Below are positions 50,481-59,096 of a stretch of DNA of 64,000 nt, piece after piece. The DNA lies in NCBI RefSeq assembly GCF_036577625.1, contig NZ_JARBDC010000087.1, positions 25,152-89,151 on the forward strand, in the 5' to 3' direction. Made by a program: the position numbers and the translations under genes. The notes beneath the pieces were generated by a model. It saw only the letters and a list, made by a program, of their open reading frames with translations. It did not search any database and was not told the DNA's origin. Origin of the DNA: Paenibacillus_AB sp036577625. Its GTDB lineage: Bacteria > Bacillota > Bacilli > Paenibacillales > NBRC-103111. Position 1 is the first letter of the stretch; each line of letters begins with the position of its first letter.

Positions 50481-51326
50481 TCATTGCCCGGGCTCCCGCT
50501 TCCACCAGTCGTCGAACGGGGTGACCGGGAGCTCGCGCTTATGCCGCGATTTGCGGTAGACGGCTTCGATTTTCGCCGCCGCTTCGTCCGGAACCCGCTT
50601 CCCCTCCAAATAGTCGTCGAGCGTTTCGTACGAAATGCCGAGCTCCGTCTCGTCCGCCTGTCCGGGCTTGTCGTCGAGCAGGTCGGCCGTCGGCGTTTTC
50701 GTATACAGCCGGGGAGCCGCTCCCAGCTCCTTCAGCAGCTGCTTGCCCTGCCGTTTCGTAAGGCCCGTCAAAGGCGTCACGTCGACCCCGCCGTCGCCGT
50801 ATTTGGTGAAAAAGCCGGTGACGGCTTCCGCGGCATGGTCCGTCCCGACCACGAGCGCTTCCCCCGCATAGGCGCCGATCAAATACCAGGCGACCATCCG
50901 AATGCGCGCCTTCACGTTGCCTTTATCGTAATCTTTGATCGGGACGCCGGTCGCCTTCGCGAATTCGGAGACGATTCCGTCCGTCGCGGCTTTGATGTTG
51001 AACGTATACGTCTCGTCCGGCCGGATAAACTGCAGCGCCAGCTGGGCGTCGTCTTCGTCCGTCTGCACGCCGTACGGCAGACGGATGGCGATAAAGCGGT
51101 ACGCCTCGTCCGACGTTTCCGCGCGCAGCTCCTCGACGCATAGCTGCGCCAGCTTTCCGGCCAGCGTCGAATCTTGGCCGCCCGATATGCCGAGCACCAG
51201 CTTTTTCGCGCCGCTGTGCAGCATGTAATGTTTCAGCGCCCGGATCCGGCTCGCGATTTCGTCCCGGGCGTCGATGACGGGCTTCACGTTCAATGTCGCT
51301 ATAATGTGCTGCTGCAGGTTGCTCAT
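50481..51326 (-). CDS. nadE: NH3-dependent NAD+ synthetase
   Basis: The last step of NAD synthesis: amidation of nicotinic acid adenine dinucleotide with ammonia and ATP. The 281-residue length fits the ammonia-dependent form. The PP-loop LGISGGQDST spans about 45-54, and 'VVGTDHAAEAVTGFFTKYGDGG' (partial) and 'KTPTADLLDDKPGQADE' are family signatures. AAGGAG precedes the ATG. There is no glutaminase domain. It is divergent from the twin P-loop ATPase gene. Confidence 0.95.
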   Translation of the reverse strand: MSNLQQHIIATLNVKPVIDARDEIASRIRALKHYMLHSGAKKLVLGISGGQDSTLAGKLAQLCVEELRAETSDEAYRFIAIRLPYGVQTDEDDAQLALQFIRPDETYTFNIKAATDGIVSEFAKATGVPIKDYDKGNVKARIRMVAWYLIGAYAGEALVVGTDHAAEAVTGFFTKYGDGGVDVTPLTGLTKRQGKQLLKELGAAPRLYTKTPTADLLDDKPGQADETELGISYETLDDYLEGKRVPDEAAAKIEAVYRKSRHKRELPVTPFDDWWKREPGQ

Positions 51327-51542
51327 TTGCGGTCACTCCTTCGTGACATTCGATTTCAATTGCGTCGTAGAGGCAATCCCCGACTTAATAGTACCAGAAG
51401 TCGCCGGCGAATAGAAACCGAATCCGCTCGCACGAACGACGACAGCCGTTCGAACCGGGAAAAAAAGCGTCTGGGCATACACCCAACCGCCCGAACCGGA
51501 ATATGGTGAAGCATAACGATTCGCATAAAGGAGCGATGCCTT

Positions 51543-52616
51543 ATGAACGGAACGGCCCGCCATTATTTCGCTCGCGGCAATACGGCTCGCGGAGCTCATT
51601 TTTTGTACGGTTCCGCCTTTCAAGGGTTGAACAAATTGATCGTGCTGCAAGGTCCGCCGGGAACGGGCAAATCGACGGCCATTCAGCGTCTGGCCTATGC
51701 GATGCTCGAGCAGGGACGGGACGTCGAGCTGTTTCATTCCCCGCTGTATCCGGACGACTTGGACGCGATGATCGTCACCGGGACGAGAACGGGAATCGCC
51801 GACGCGAACGCCTGCGAAGGCTTGCCCCTGGACGGACGCGCGGACGTCGTCCGCATCGATTTCGGGAAAGCGGTTGACGGCGGCCAGCTTACGGATGCGG
51901 CACGCGGGGAAATCGACGCCTTGCGCGGGAAGCTGCTCGACGCCTATACGAAAGCGTACGCGACGTTCGCCGAAGCGCTGCGCGTGCACGACGAGTGGGA
52001 GAAAGTCTATATCGCCAGCATGGACTTCGATAAAGCCGACAAAGTCGCGGGAGAGCTGGCCGCTTCGCTGTTCGGGGCGGCCCCCGGCAAAACGGCGGCG
52101 GTCCGCCGCCTGTTTTTCGGAGCGGCGACGCCGCGGGGCGCCGTCGATCATATTCAAAACATTACCGCTTCGCTCGACAAGCGCATTTTCGTCAAAGGCC
52201 GGCCGGGCTCGGGCAAGTCCACGATGCTGAAATTTTTGGCAAAAACCGCCGAGACGAAAGGCTACGACGTCGACGTGTTCCATTGCGGCTTCGATCCGAA
52301 CAGCCTCGACATGCTCGTGTTTCCCGAGCTTCGGCTGGCGATATTCGACAGCACCGCGCCGCACGAATATTTTCCGGATCGGGGCGGCGACGTCGTTCTC
52401 GACATGTACGAGCGGACGATGCAGCCCGGAACCGACGAACGGTACGCGCTGCAGCTCGAGCCGATCAAGCGGCGGTATTCGCAGGCGATGAAGAAGGCGA
52501 CCGCCTTACTCGGCGAAGCCCGCGACATCGACGCCCGCATCAAAGACTTTTATACGGAAGCTACCGATTTCGCGGCCGTTCGCGAACTGCAGCAGCGCCT
52601 GGAGCGGGAGCTGTAA
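51543..52616 (+). CDS. ATPase with two P-loops (PRK06851-like)
   Basis: A 357-residue cytoplasmic protein made of two similar halves. Each half has a Walker A: LQGPPGTGKST near 35-45 and VKGRPGSGKST near 218-228. Each is followed by a 'V-E/D-x-F-H-x-x-x-x-P-D/N-x-L-D-x-(M/L)' motif (ELFHSPLYPDDLDAM; DVFHCGFDPNSLDML), showing internal duplication. GGAG lies about 9 nt before the ATG. This matches a conserved but uncharacterised Firmicutes ATPase family. No partner gene is evident. Confidence 0.8.
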   Translation: MNGTARHYFARGNTARGAHFLYGSAFQGLNKLIVLQGPPGTGKSTAIQRLAYAMLEQGRDVELFHSPLYPDDLDAMIVTGTRTGIADANACEGLPLDGRADVVRIDFGKAVDGGQLTDAARGEIDALRGKLLDAYTKAYATFAEALRVHDEWEKVYIASMDFDKADKVAGELAASLFGAAPGKTAAVRRLFFGAATPRGAVDHIQNITASLDKRIFVKGRPGSGKSTMLKFLAKTAETKGYDVDVFHCGFDPNSLDMLVFPELRLAIFDSTAPHEYFPDRGGDVVLDMYERTMQPGTDERYALQLEPIKRRYSQAMKKATALLGEARDIDARIKDFYTEATDFAAVRELQQRLEREL

Positions 52617-52838
52617 GCCGGGCCCGGAACCGGACGCGGGAAAGCCGGCCGCTCGGGGCGGGGCGGAGCGGCCCGGCTCCGGCTCCGGCTCTTCGTGCCG
52701 CAAACGACGCGCCGGCTTCCGTCCCGTTCGGTTGCGGGACGTTCCCGGCATAATCGGCCATAATCGTTTTATACCGCCCGGTCCGCGCGCGGAGATGGTA
52801 CAATCGCAGTATACCGATACGATCGCCATCCCAAAGCC

Positions 52839-53693
52839 GTGAAACGGAGAGGTGTCATTCTGATAAATTCGAACGAACGATCGCCTGACTTTACATTCTC
52901 GATCGCCGCCAAGCTCCGGGCCGCCGGCTGCGTGTTCGCCGAGGACGAAGCCCGCCTGCTCGCCGCCGCGGCGCGCACGCCGGACGAGCTGGCCGCCATG
53001 GCGGACCGGCGGGCTTCCGGCCTGCCCCTCGAGCACGTCGTCGGCTGGGCGGCGTTTTGCGGCCTGCGCATCGCCGTCGACCCGGGCGTCTTCGTTCCGC
53101 GCCGCCGCTCCGAGTTTCTCGTCCGGCAAGCCGCCGCCGTTGCCCGTCCGGGAGACGTCGTCGTCGACCTGTGCTGCGGCTCGGGCGCGCTCGGCGCCGC
53201 GCTGGCCGCCGCCGTAGGACGCGTCGAGCTGCATGCGGCCGACATCGACCCTGCCTCCGTGCGCTGCGCCCGCCGCAACGTCGCGTCCGCCGGAGGCCGC
53301 GTGTACGAGGGCGACCTGTACGCCCCGCTGCCCGCCGCGCTGCGGGGGCGCGTCGACCTCCTGCTCGCCAACGCGCCTTACGTCCCTACCGGGGCGATCG
53401 GCCTGCTGCCCGCGGAAGCCCGGCTGCACGAAGCGGCCGCGGCGCTCGACGGAGGCGCGGACGGGCTGGACGTCCATCGGCGCGTGGCCGCGGACGCGGC
53501 GCAATGGCTTGCGCCGGGCGGACGGCTGCTGATCGAGGTCGGCGAGCGGCAGGCGCTGCAGGCGGTCGGCATTTTCGAGCGGAGCGGGCTGCTCGCGCGG
53601 GCCGTCCGCTGCGACGAGCTGGACGCGACGGTCGTGATCGGGACGATGCCCGGGGCGGACCGGGCGACGCGCCGCCATCGCGACCGCGAGTGA
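52839..53693 (+). CDS. Putative protein N5-glutamine methyltransferase (PrmC/HemK-like)
   Basis: A 284-residue Rossmann methyltransferase. The SAM motif is VVDLCCGSGALGAAL (about 108-122), the acidic loop 'HAADIDPASV', and the substrate motif NAPYVPT replaces the NPPY of true PrmC, as in the TIGR03704-like group. The N-terminal helical part is short. The frame opens with GTG at 52839, but no ribosome site precedes it. A GGAGAGG lies inside the frame and would suit a start at CTG 52860 or ATT 52857. The methylated protein is unknown. A strong terminator follows. Confidence 0.82.
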   Translation: MKRRGVILINSNERSPDFTFSIAAKLRAAGCVFAEDEARLLAAAARTPDELAAMADRRASGLPLEHVVGWAAFCGLRIAVDPGVFVPRRRSEFLVRQAAAVARPGDVVVDLCCGSGALGAALAAAVGRVELHAADIDPASVRCARRNVASAGGRVYEGDLYAPLPAALRGRVDLLLANAPYVPTGAIGLLPAEARLHEAAAALDGGADGLDVHRRVAADAAQWLAPGGRLLIEVGERQALQAVGIFERSGLLARAVRCDELDATVVIGTMPGADRATRRHRDRE

Positions 53694-53741
53694 GCCGATT
53701 GGGGCGGATTGCCGCTTGTGCGGCACGTCCCGCCAAACGGG

Positions 53742-53778
53742 AACAAGCTGCCGTTCGGGTACGGCAGCTTGTTTTATC
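53742..53778 (+). terminator. Terminator after the methyltransferase gene
   Basis: AACAAGCTGCCG and CGGCAGCTTGTT form a perfect 12-bp stem with an 8-nt loop, followed by TTAT. Confidence 0.88.
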
Positions 53779-53958
53779 GAAGCTGGATTCAAATCAGATC
53801 CGAACTCGTCCTCGGGCGATTAGCCGGCGATACAATCGATGCGAATCCCGAGCTCGGGCTTGTCGGTTTACAGTGGATCGGGGACGCTTTCGTCAGCCGG
53901 AGAGGGCGATTCCGGTCGGAAACTTGAGCAGAGCGGGCCTGTCCTTCAGGTCTGTTGC

Positions 53959-54144
53959 GGCTAACGAATTGTCATGCTCTTATGGGCGGAAAAACGATCG
54001 TTTTTCCGTTCCAACGAATTCGTGTAACGTTATCGGGCCGAAATCGAACGAAACGATCCGATTTGCCGAAAATAACGATACCGAAGTTCGTTGCCGATTT
54101 CAAAACCCCGCATTCGGCTCTAATAACGATATAAGGATTCGCCC
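53959..54144. repeat. Dispersed ~34-nt repeat units, family 2, cluster 3
   Basis: Four units: 53959-53989 (+), 54010-54046 (+), 54055-54095 (reverse) and 54111-54144 (reverse). The two inner ones face each other. Common words are 'aacgaattcg', 'cgttatcgg', 'gccgaaa'. The 53694-54205 gap holds no gene apart from terminators. Confidence 0.68.
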
Positions 54145-54158
54145 GCCCATGCTTTACG

Positions 54159-54193
54159 AAAAAAAGCGACCGCCCCGCGATACGGGACGGTCG
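54159..54193 (-). terminator. Terminator after tcdA
   Basis: CGACCGTCCCG and CGGGGCGGTCG form a stem of about 11 bp with one mismatch or wobble, followed by CTTTTTTT on the reverse strand. Confidence 0.85.
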
Positions 54194-54205
54194 TGTTTGC
54201 CGTTT

Positions 54206-54958
54206 TCAGCTTTTGCCCGCCTTCGCGAGCAGATCGCGCACGACGACGCTGACCGCGATCAGCCCCGCGACCGGCGGGACGAACGAGTTGCTCGCCGGCG
54301 GCTGCTGCGCCTTGCGGATGTCCGGAGCGTTTTCCGGCACGATGCGCTGGGTGACGTCGACGCGCGGCTTGATCGGCTCCTCGGTCGAGAAGACGACCTT
54401 GACGCCTTTTTTGATGCCGTCCTTGCGCAGCTTTTGCCGGATGACCCGGGCGAGCGGATCGACCGTCGTTTGCGAAATGTCCGCGACGCGAAACTGCGTC
54501 GGGTCCATTTTGTTGGCCGCGCCCATGCTCGAAATGATCGGGATTTTCCGTTTCAGGCATTCTTTGATCAGATGAATTTTATACGTTACCGTGTCCGACG
54601 CGTCGATCACGTAGTCGAGCGGATATTGGAAAAAGGTCTCGTACGTCTCCTCGGTATAAAACATCCGCAGCGCGATCGCGTCGCAATCCGGGTTGATCAG
54701 CTTGACCCGGTCGCGCATCAGCTCGGCTTTCGGCTGGCCGACCGTCGTCGTCAGCGCGTGAATTTGCCGGTTGACGTTCGTAATGTCGACGACGTCCTTG
54801 TCGACCATGATGACGCGGCCGATGCCGGTCCGCACGAGCGCCTCCGCCGCGATCGAGCCGACGCCGCCGATGCCGAGCACGGCGACCGTACTGTTTTTCA
54901 TGACTTCGAGCCCTTCCGGGCCGATCGCCAGTTCCGTGCGCGAAAATTGGTGGAGCAT
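54206..54958 (-). CDS. tcdA: tRNA threonylcarbamoyladenosine dehydratase
   Basis: An E1-like ATP-dependent enzyme that cyclises t6A37 in tRNA. The 250-residue protein has the nucleotide motif 'VAVLGIGGVGSIAAEALVR' (about 25-43), the Asp-Asn-Arg segment 'DVVDITNVNRQ', and the later 'VIDASDTVTYKIHLI'. A hydrophobic C-terminal helix (PPVAGLIAVSVVV) ends it. The site TTTTGGGGG is just upstream of the ATG. It is the third gene of hisS-aspS-tcdA, the same order as in B. subtilis. Confidence 0.92.
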   Translation of the reverse strand: MLHQFSRTELAIGPEGLEVMKNSTVAVLGIGGVGSIAAEALVRTGIGRVIMVDKDVVDITNVNRQIHALTTTVGQPKAELMRDRVKLINPDCDAIALRMFYTEETYETFFQYPLDYVIDASDTVTYKIHLIKECLKRKIPIISSMGAANKMDPTQFRVADISQTTVDPLARVIRQKLRKDGIKKGVKVVFSTEEPIKPRVDVTQRIVPENAPDIRKAQQPPASNSFVPPVAGLIAVSVVVRDLLAKAGKS

Positions 54959-55040
54959 ACTTATTCCCCCAAAAGTGAAGTGAACCTTCGCCGTTTATTC
55001 CGTGTCCTTTCGGTGGAGCCCCGAGAGGCCCCCCGCACGA

Positions 55041-56822
55041 TCAAGCTTTCGCCGAAGCTTCCTTGACGGCCAGCCGGATCGACAAATCGTCGAGCTGCTT
55101 CGGATCGACCGGCGACGGCGCGTTCATAAGCAGATCGGTCGCGCTCGCCGTTTTCGGGAACGCGATCGTTTCGCGCAAATTGGTCCGTCCCGCCAGCAGC
55201 ATGACGAGCCGGTCGAAGCCGAAGGCGATGCCGCCGTGCGGAGGCGTGCCGTACTCGAACGCGTCGAGCAGGAAGCCGAACTTCTCGTACGCTTCTTCGC
55301 GGGAGAAGCCGAGCGCCTGGAACATTTTCTCCTGGACGTCGCGTTTGAAAATACGCATCGAGCCGCCGCCCACCTCGTAGCCGTTCAGCACGAGATCGTA
55401 CGCCTGGGCGCGAATTTGGCCCGGATCGGTATCGAAGAGCGGCAAATCTTCGTCCTTCGGACGCGTGAACGGATGATGCTCCGCCACGTACCGTTTCGCT
55501 TCCTCGTCGTAGCCGAGCAGCGGGAAGTCGACGACCCAGGCGAACTTGAACACGCTGTCGTCGATCAGGCCGAGATCGCGGCCGATTTTCAGGCGCAAAT
55601 TGCCGAGCACGTCGGCGACGACTTTTTTGGTATCGGCGGAAAACAGCAGCAGATCGCCTTCCTCGGCGCCGAGCCGCTCTTTGAGCGCGGCGATTTCGTC
55701 CTCGGTGAAAAACTTGACGATCGGCCCTTTCCATTCGCCGTCCTTCACCTGAATCCAGGCGAGACCTTTCGCGCCGTAGCGCACCGCGAACGGCAGCAGG
55801 TCGTCGATCTCCTTGCGGCTCCACGTGCCGCACCCTTTCGCGTTGAGCGCTTTCACCTGGCCGCCCTTTTTCGTCACGTTCGCGAACACCTGCACCCCGG
55901 AATTTTGCACGAGGTCGGATACGTCGACCAGCTCCAGGCCGAACCGGAGATCCGGCTTGTCCGAGCCGTATTTGCCCATCGCATCGGCGTAGCTGAGCCG
56001 CTGGAACGGACGCGGAATGTCGGCGCCGACCGTTTCCTTGAACAGGCGGACGACGAGCTCCTCCATCAAGTCGAGCAGTTGGTCGCGGGACAGGAACGAC
56101 GTCTCGATGTCGACCTGCGTAAATTCCGGCTGGCGGTCGGCGCGAAGGTCTTCGTCGCGGAAGCAGCGGGCGATCTGGTAATACCGCTCCAGGCCGCTGA
56201 CCATAAGCAGCTGCTTGTAAATTTGCGGCGACTGCGGCAGCGCGAAAAATTCGCCCGGATGAACGCGGCTCGGCACGAGATAGTCGCGCGCCCCTTCCGG
56301 CGTGCTCTTCGTCAAAATCGGCGTCTCGATTTCGAGGAAGCCGTTCTCGTCCAGGAAGTCGCGGAACACTTTGGCCGCCTTCGAACGCAAATACAGCGTC
56401 TTTTGCATTTCCGGGCGCCGCAGGTCCAAGTACCGGTATTTCAGCCGAAGCTGCTCGTCGATTTCGATGCCGTCCTCGATAAAAAACGGCGGCGTTTTGG
56501 CCGTATTCAAAATTTCGATCTCGCCGACCTGCACTTCGATTTCGCCGGTCGCCAAATTCGGGTTGACCGTCTCGGGGTCGCGTTCGACGACTTTCCCTTT
56601 GACCGAAAGCACGTATTCGGACCGCGCCTTGTCGGCGATCGCCAAAGCTTCGCCGGAAAAATCGGGGTTGAACACGATTTGCACGATGCCGCTGCGGTCG
56701 CGCAGATCGATGAACAGGACGCCGCCAAGATCGCGGCGAACGGCGACCCAGCCGTTCAGCACTACCGTTTCCCCCACGTTCGCTTTGCTCAGCTGGCCGC
56801 AATGATGTGTTTTGAGCAACAT
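55041..56822 (-). CDS. aspS: Aspartyl-tRNA synthetase
   Basis: A 593-residue class IIb synthetase, of bacterial type. An N-terminal OB-fold anticodon-binding domain (about 1-110; 'VLNGWVAVRRDLGGVLFIDLRD' in part), motif 2 'YQIARCFRDEDLRADRQPEF', the bacterial GAD insertion (about 290-420), and motif 3 'GIAFGFDRLVMLLAG' are all present. The ATG at 56822 is chosen because GGAGG lies 8 nt upstream; an ATG 9 nt earlier touches it. The gap to hisS is 75 nt and both should share the T-box transcript. Whether it is Asp- or Asx-specific cannot be judged. Confidence 0.97.
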   Translation of the reverse strand: MLLKTHHCGQLSKANVGETVVLNGWVAVRRDLGGVLFIDLRDRSGIVQIVFNPDFSGEALAIADKARSEYVLSVKGKVVERDPETVNPNLATGEIEVQVGEIEILNTAKTPPFFIEDGIEIDEQLRLKYRYLDLRRPEMQKTLYLRSKAAKVFRDFLDENGFLEIETPILTKSTPEGARDYLVPSRVHPGEFFALPQSPQIYKQLLMVSGLERYYQIARCFRDEDLRADRQPEFTQVDIETSFLSRDQLLDLMEELVVRLFKETVGADIPRPFQRLSYADAMGKYGSDKPDLRFGLELVDVSDLVQNSGVQVFANVTKKGGQVKALNAKGCGTWSRKEIDDLLPFAVRYGAKGLAWIQVKDGEWKGPIVKFFTEDEIAALKERLGAEEGDLLLFSADTKKVVADVLGNLRLKIGRDLGLIDDSVFKFAWVVDFPLLGYDEEAKRYVAEHHPFTRPKDEDLPLFDTDPGQIRAQAYDLVLNGYEVGGGSMRIFKRDVQEKMFQALGFSREEAYEKFGFLLDAFEYGTPPHGGIAFGFDRLVMLLAGRTNLRETIAFPKTASATDLLMNAPSPVDPKQLDDLSIRLAVKEASAKA

Positions 56823-56897
56823 GTTTCTCATCCTCCGCTATGTTCGATTGATCGTATCAAATTTCCGATGCGATGCGATTCGATTTCGTTCCGCCCG

Positions 56898-58163
56898 TTA
56901 TTCGCCGAGCTTCTCCCGCAATACGTCCGCCAAGCTGCGAAGCGGCACTTCCTCCTGCTCGCCGGTCGCCATCGTCTTCACCATGGCGGTGCCGCGGCTC
57001 AGCTCGTCTTCGCCGACGATGACGGCGAAGCGCGCCGCGAACCGGTCGGCCGATTTCAACTGGGCTTTCATTTTGCGCCCCGCATAATCTTTCTCCGCGG
57101 CGAGTCCCGCCGAGCGAAGCTCGAACAGCAGCTTCGCGACTTCGTTTTCCGCCGCTTCGCCCATGCCGATCAAGTAGGCGTCGAGCGGACGCGCGCCCGG
57201 CACTTCGACGCCTTGGGCTTCAAGCACGAGCAGCACCCGCTCCAGTCCCAGACCGAAGCCGACGCCCGGCTGATCGAGCGAGCTGCCGCCGATCGTGCCG
57301 ACGAGTCCGTTGTACCGTCCGCCGCCGCTGATCGTGTCGATCGAGCCGATGCCGGCCGCCTTGTACTCGAACGCGGTGTGCGTGTAATAGTCGAGCCCGC
57401 GCACCATGCGCGGATTGATGACGTACTCGATGCCCATATCGGTCAGGTGCCGCTGCACCTTGGCGAAGTGCGTCCGGCATTCCTCGTCGAGAAAATCGAG
57501 AATCGACGGGGCGCCGACGCCGTACTGCTGATCTTTTTTGCAATCGAGAATGCGCATCGGGTTGCGGTCGTAGCGCGACTGGCAGTCCTTGCACAGCTTG
57601 TCCTTGACCGGCGCGAAAAATCGTTGCAGCTCTTCGCGGTATACCGCGCGGCACGACGGATTGCCGACCGAATTGATCTCCACGGTCACGCCCTTCAGGC
57701 CGAGCTCCTTGTAAAAAAGGTACCCCATCGCGATCACTTCCGCGTCCAGGCTCGGATCGCTCGAGCCGATCGCCTCGATGCCGAACTGGTGAAACTGCCG
57801 GTACCGTCCCGCCTGAGGCTGCTCGTAGCGGAACATCGGGCCGATATAGTACAGCTTGCTGACGTCCGGCTCGCCGTACAGCTTGTTTTCCACATAGGCG
57901 CGGACGACGCCGGCTGTGCCTTCCGGACGAAGCGTCATGCTGCGGTCGGCTTTGTCCGGGAACGTGTACATTTCTTTCTCGACGATGTCCGTCGTCTCGC
58001 CGACGCCGCGCTGGAACAGCTCGGTGTTTTCAAAGATCGGCGTGCGAATTTCTTTGTAGTTGAACCGGCGGCAAACGTCGCGCGCCTTTTCCTCGATATA
58101 GTGCCATTTCTCGACGACGCCGGGCAGCAAATCCTGCGTCCCTTTCGGCTTCTGAATGCTCAC
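56898..58163 (-). CDS. hisS: Histidyl-tRNA synthetase
   Basis: A 421-residue class IIa synthetase. Motif 1 region 'KPKGTQDLLPG', motif 2 'YYIGPMFRYEQPQAGRYRQF', the histidine-A motif 'VRGLDYYTHTAFE', and motif 3 'GVGFGLGLERVLLVL' are clear; a C-terminal anticodon-binding domain follows from about 325. It starts at GTG 58163 with GGAGG 7 nt upstream. It is the first gene of the operon, behind a T-box leader. Confidence 0.97.
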   Translation of the reverse strand: MSIQKPKGTQDLLPGVVEKWHYIEEKARDVCRRFNYKEIRTPIFENTELFQRGVGETTDIVEKEMYTFPDKADRSMTLRPEGTAGVVRAYVENKLYGEPDVSKLYYIGPMFRYEQPQAGRYRQFHQFGIEAIGSSDPSLDAEVIAMGYLFYKELGLKGVTVEINSVGNPSCRAVYREELQRFFAPVKDKLCKDCQSRYDRNPMRILDCKKDQQYGVGAPSILDFLDEECRTHFAKVQRHLTDMGIEYVINPRMVRGLDYYTHTAFEYKAAGIGSIDTISGGGRYNGLVGTIGGSSLDQPGVGFGLGLERVLLVLEAQGVEVPGARPLDAYLIGMGEAAENEVAKLLFELRSAGLAAEKDYAGRKMKAQLKSADRFAARFAVIVGEDELSRGTAMVKTMATGEQEEVPLRSLADVLREKLGE

Positions 58164-58199
58164 TTTCCGCCCTCCCGAATCGTAAATGTTGGCGCAAAA

Positions 58200-58593
58200 A
58201 CAAAAAACGCCCCCGGCCGAATTGCCAGGGACGGGACGTTCGTTCGCCGAAATACCCGCGGTACCACCCGCATTCGCGCTTTTGACCCTGCCGAAACTCC
58301 AAGGCCGGCCGTCGTCCCGGTCGGCAGCAATGCCGTCCGCGACGCCATCCGAAAGCGCGCACTTTGCCGCGGTTAACGCCCGCCTTACGCGAAACGGCTA
58401 CTGTCCGAACGGGACCGGTCCGCCCTCCGCCGGTTGTCGGCGATCGCACGGCCTATCCTCGTACGGGGTTCCCCGTCCGTTCTCCGGGATGTTATTCGTC
58501 CGTCCATCGACGGGAAGCTTGCAGCCGGGGCTTCCCTCTCTGCGAGACGTGGGTTCGAACTACTCCGTCCCATCCGCGAATCGTAAAAGTATC
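58200..58593 (-). promoter_or_regulatory. T-box riboswitch leader of hisS-aspS-tcdA
   Basis: The conserved T-box bulge sequence GGGTGGTACCGCG is at 58257-58269 on the reverse strand. It is followed by a terminator AACGTCCC...GGGGGCGTT with T6 at 58202-58240. Upstream lie AGTA-, AGAGAG- and GGCTGCAAGC-type Stem I elements. A promoter TTGACT-N17-TACAAT is just before it. Uncharged tRNA binding would prevent termination. The specifier codon was not assigned; Asp (GAC) or His (CAC/CAT) is expected. Confidence 0.93.
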
Positions 58594-58599
58594 GTAATG

Positions 58600-58628
58600 A
58601 TTGTATCCGACCGTTCGGGCAAAGTCAA
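58600..58628 (-). promoter_or_regulatory. Sigma-A promoter of the T-box operon
   Basis: TTGACT (58623-58628) and TACAAT (58600-58605), 17-nt spacer, on the reverse strand; predicted start about 58593. Confidence 0.8.
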
Positions 58629-58787
58629 GAACAAGGCTTGCCTGCCGTCGGTAAACGTTGTCCGCGACGACGCCCCGTCTCAACGATCGCCTCCGACCGG
58701 CTAACGGCTCTCCGACCGACGGAACTTCCGCCCGTTACCGATCGAAACGTGGTAAAATGAAAGCAGCATGTCGAAGGAGATGATCCC

Positions 58788-58952
58788 GTGGAACCGGTAG
58801 GCAAATGCGTCATATGCGCGAAAACCGTATATTGCCGCGACGGCTTTCTCGACGGCGTAACGGAAAACGGACGCCTGTACTGCCACGCATGTTTCGAAAA
58901 CGTTCACACCCCTTCGGAGGACACGAAAACTGAACGTACGGATTCGGATTGA
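58788..58952 (+). CDS. Small zinc-ribbon-type protein (54 aa)
   Basis: A 54-residue ORF from GTG 58788 with AAGGAG 8 nt upstream. It contains C-x2-C (Cys7, Cys10) and C-x2-C (Cys32, Cys35) pairs, plus Cys16 and His33, the layout of a small zinc ribbon. The tail is acidic and hydrophilic (TPSEDTKTERTDSD). A terminator follows. The function is unknown; similar short metal-binding proteins are common in Bacillales. The good ribosome site and the Cys spacing support a real gene. Confidence 0.68.
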   Translation: MEPVGKCVICAKTVYCRDGFLDGVTENGRLYCHACFENVHTPSEDTKTERTDSD

Positions 58953-58997
58953 CGACGACGGATATGTCCTCGATCCTCCGCGACGTAAATAGGCATG

Positions 58998-59053
58998 CCA
59001 AAAGACGCCCCCGTCCCCACCTTATCAACGTGGTTTCGGAGGCGTCTTTTGGC
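58998..59053. terminator. Bidirectional terminator
   Basis: CCAAAAGACGCC and GGCGTCTTTTGG form a perfect 12-bp stem around a 31-nt loop, between the zinc-ribbon gene and the convergent FAD oxidoreductase gene. Confidence 0.8.
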
Positions 59054-59096
59054 GTTTCGACAAGATCTCGTTCGGCTGCGCCCTTCGGCGGCTCCG

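Noticed and set aside
55002..58376. A forward open frame of over 1100 codons opposite aspS and hisS
   Set aside because: Antisense shadow of two secure synthetase genes in high-GC DNA; no ribosome site and no family resemblance.
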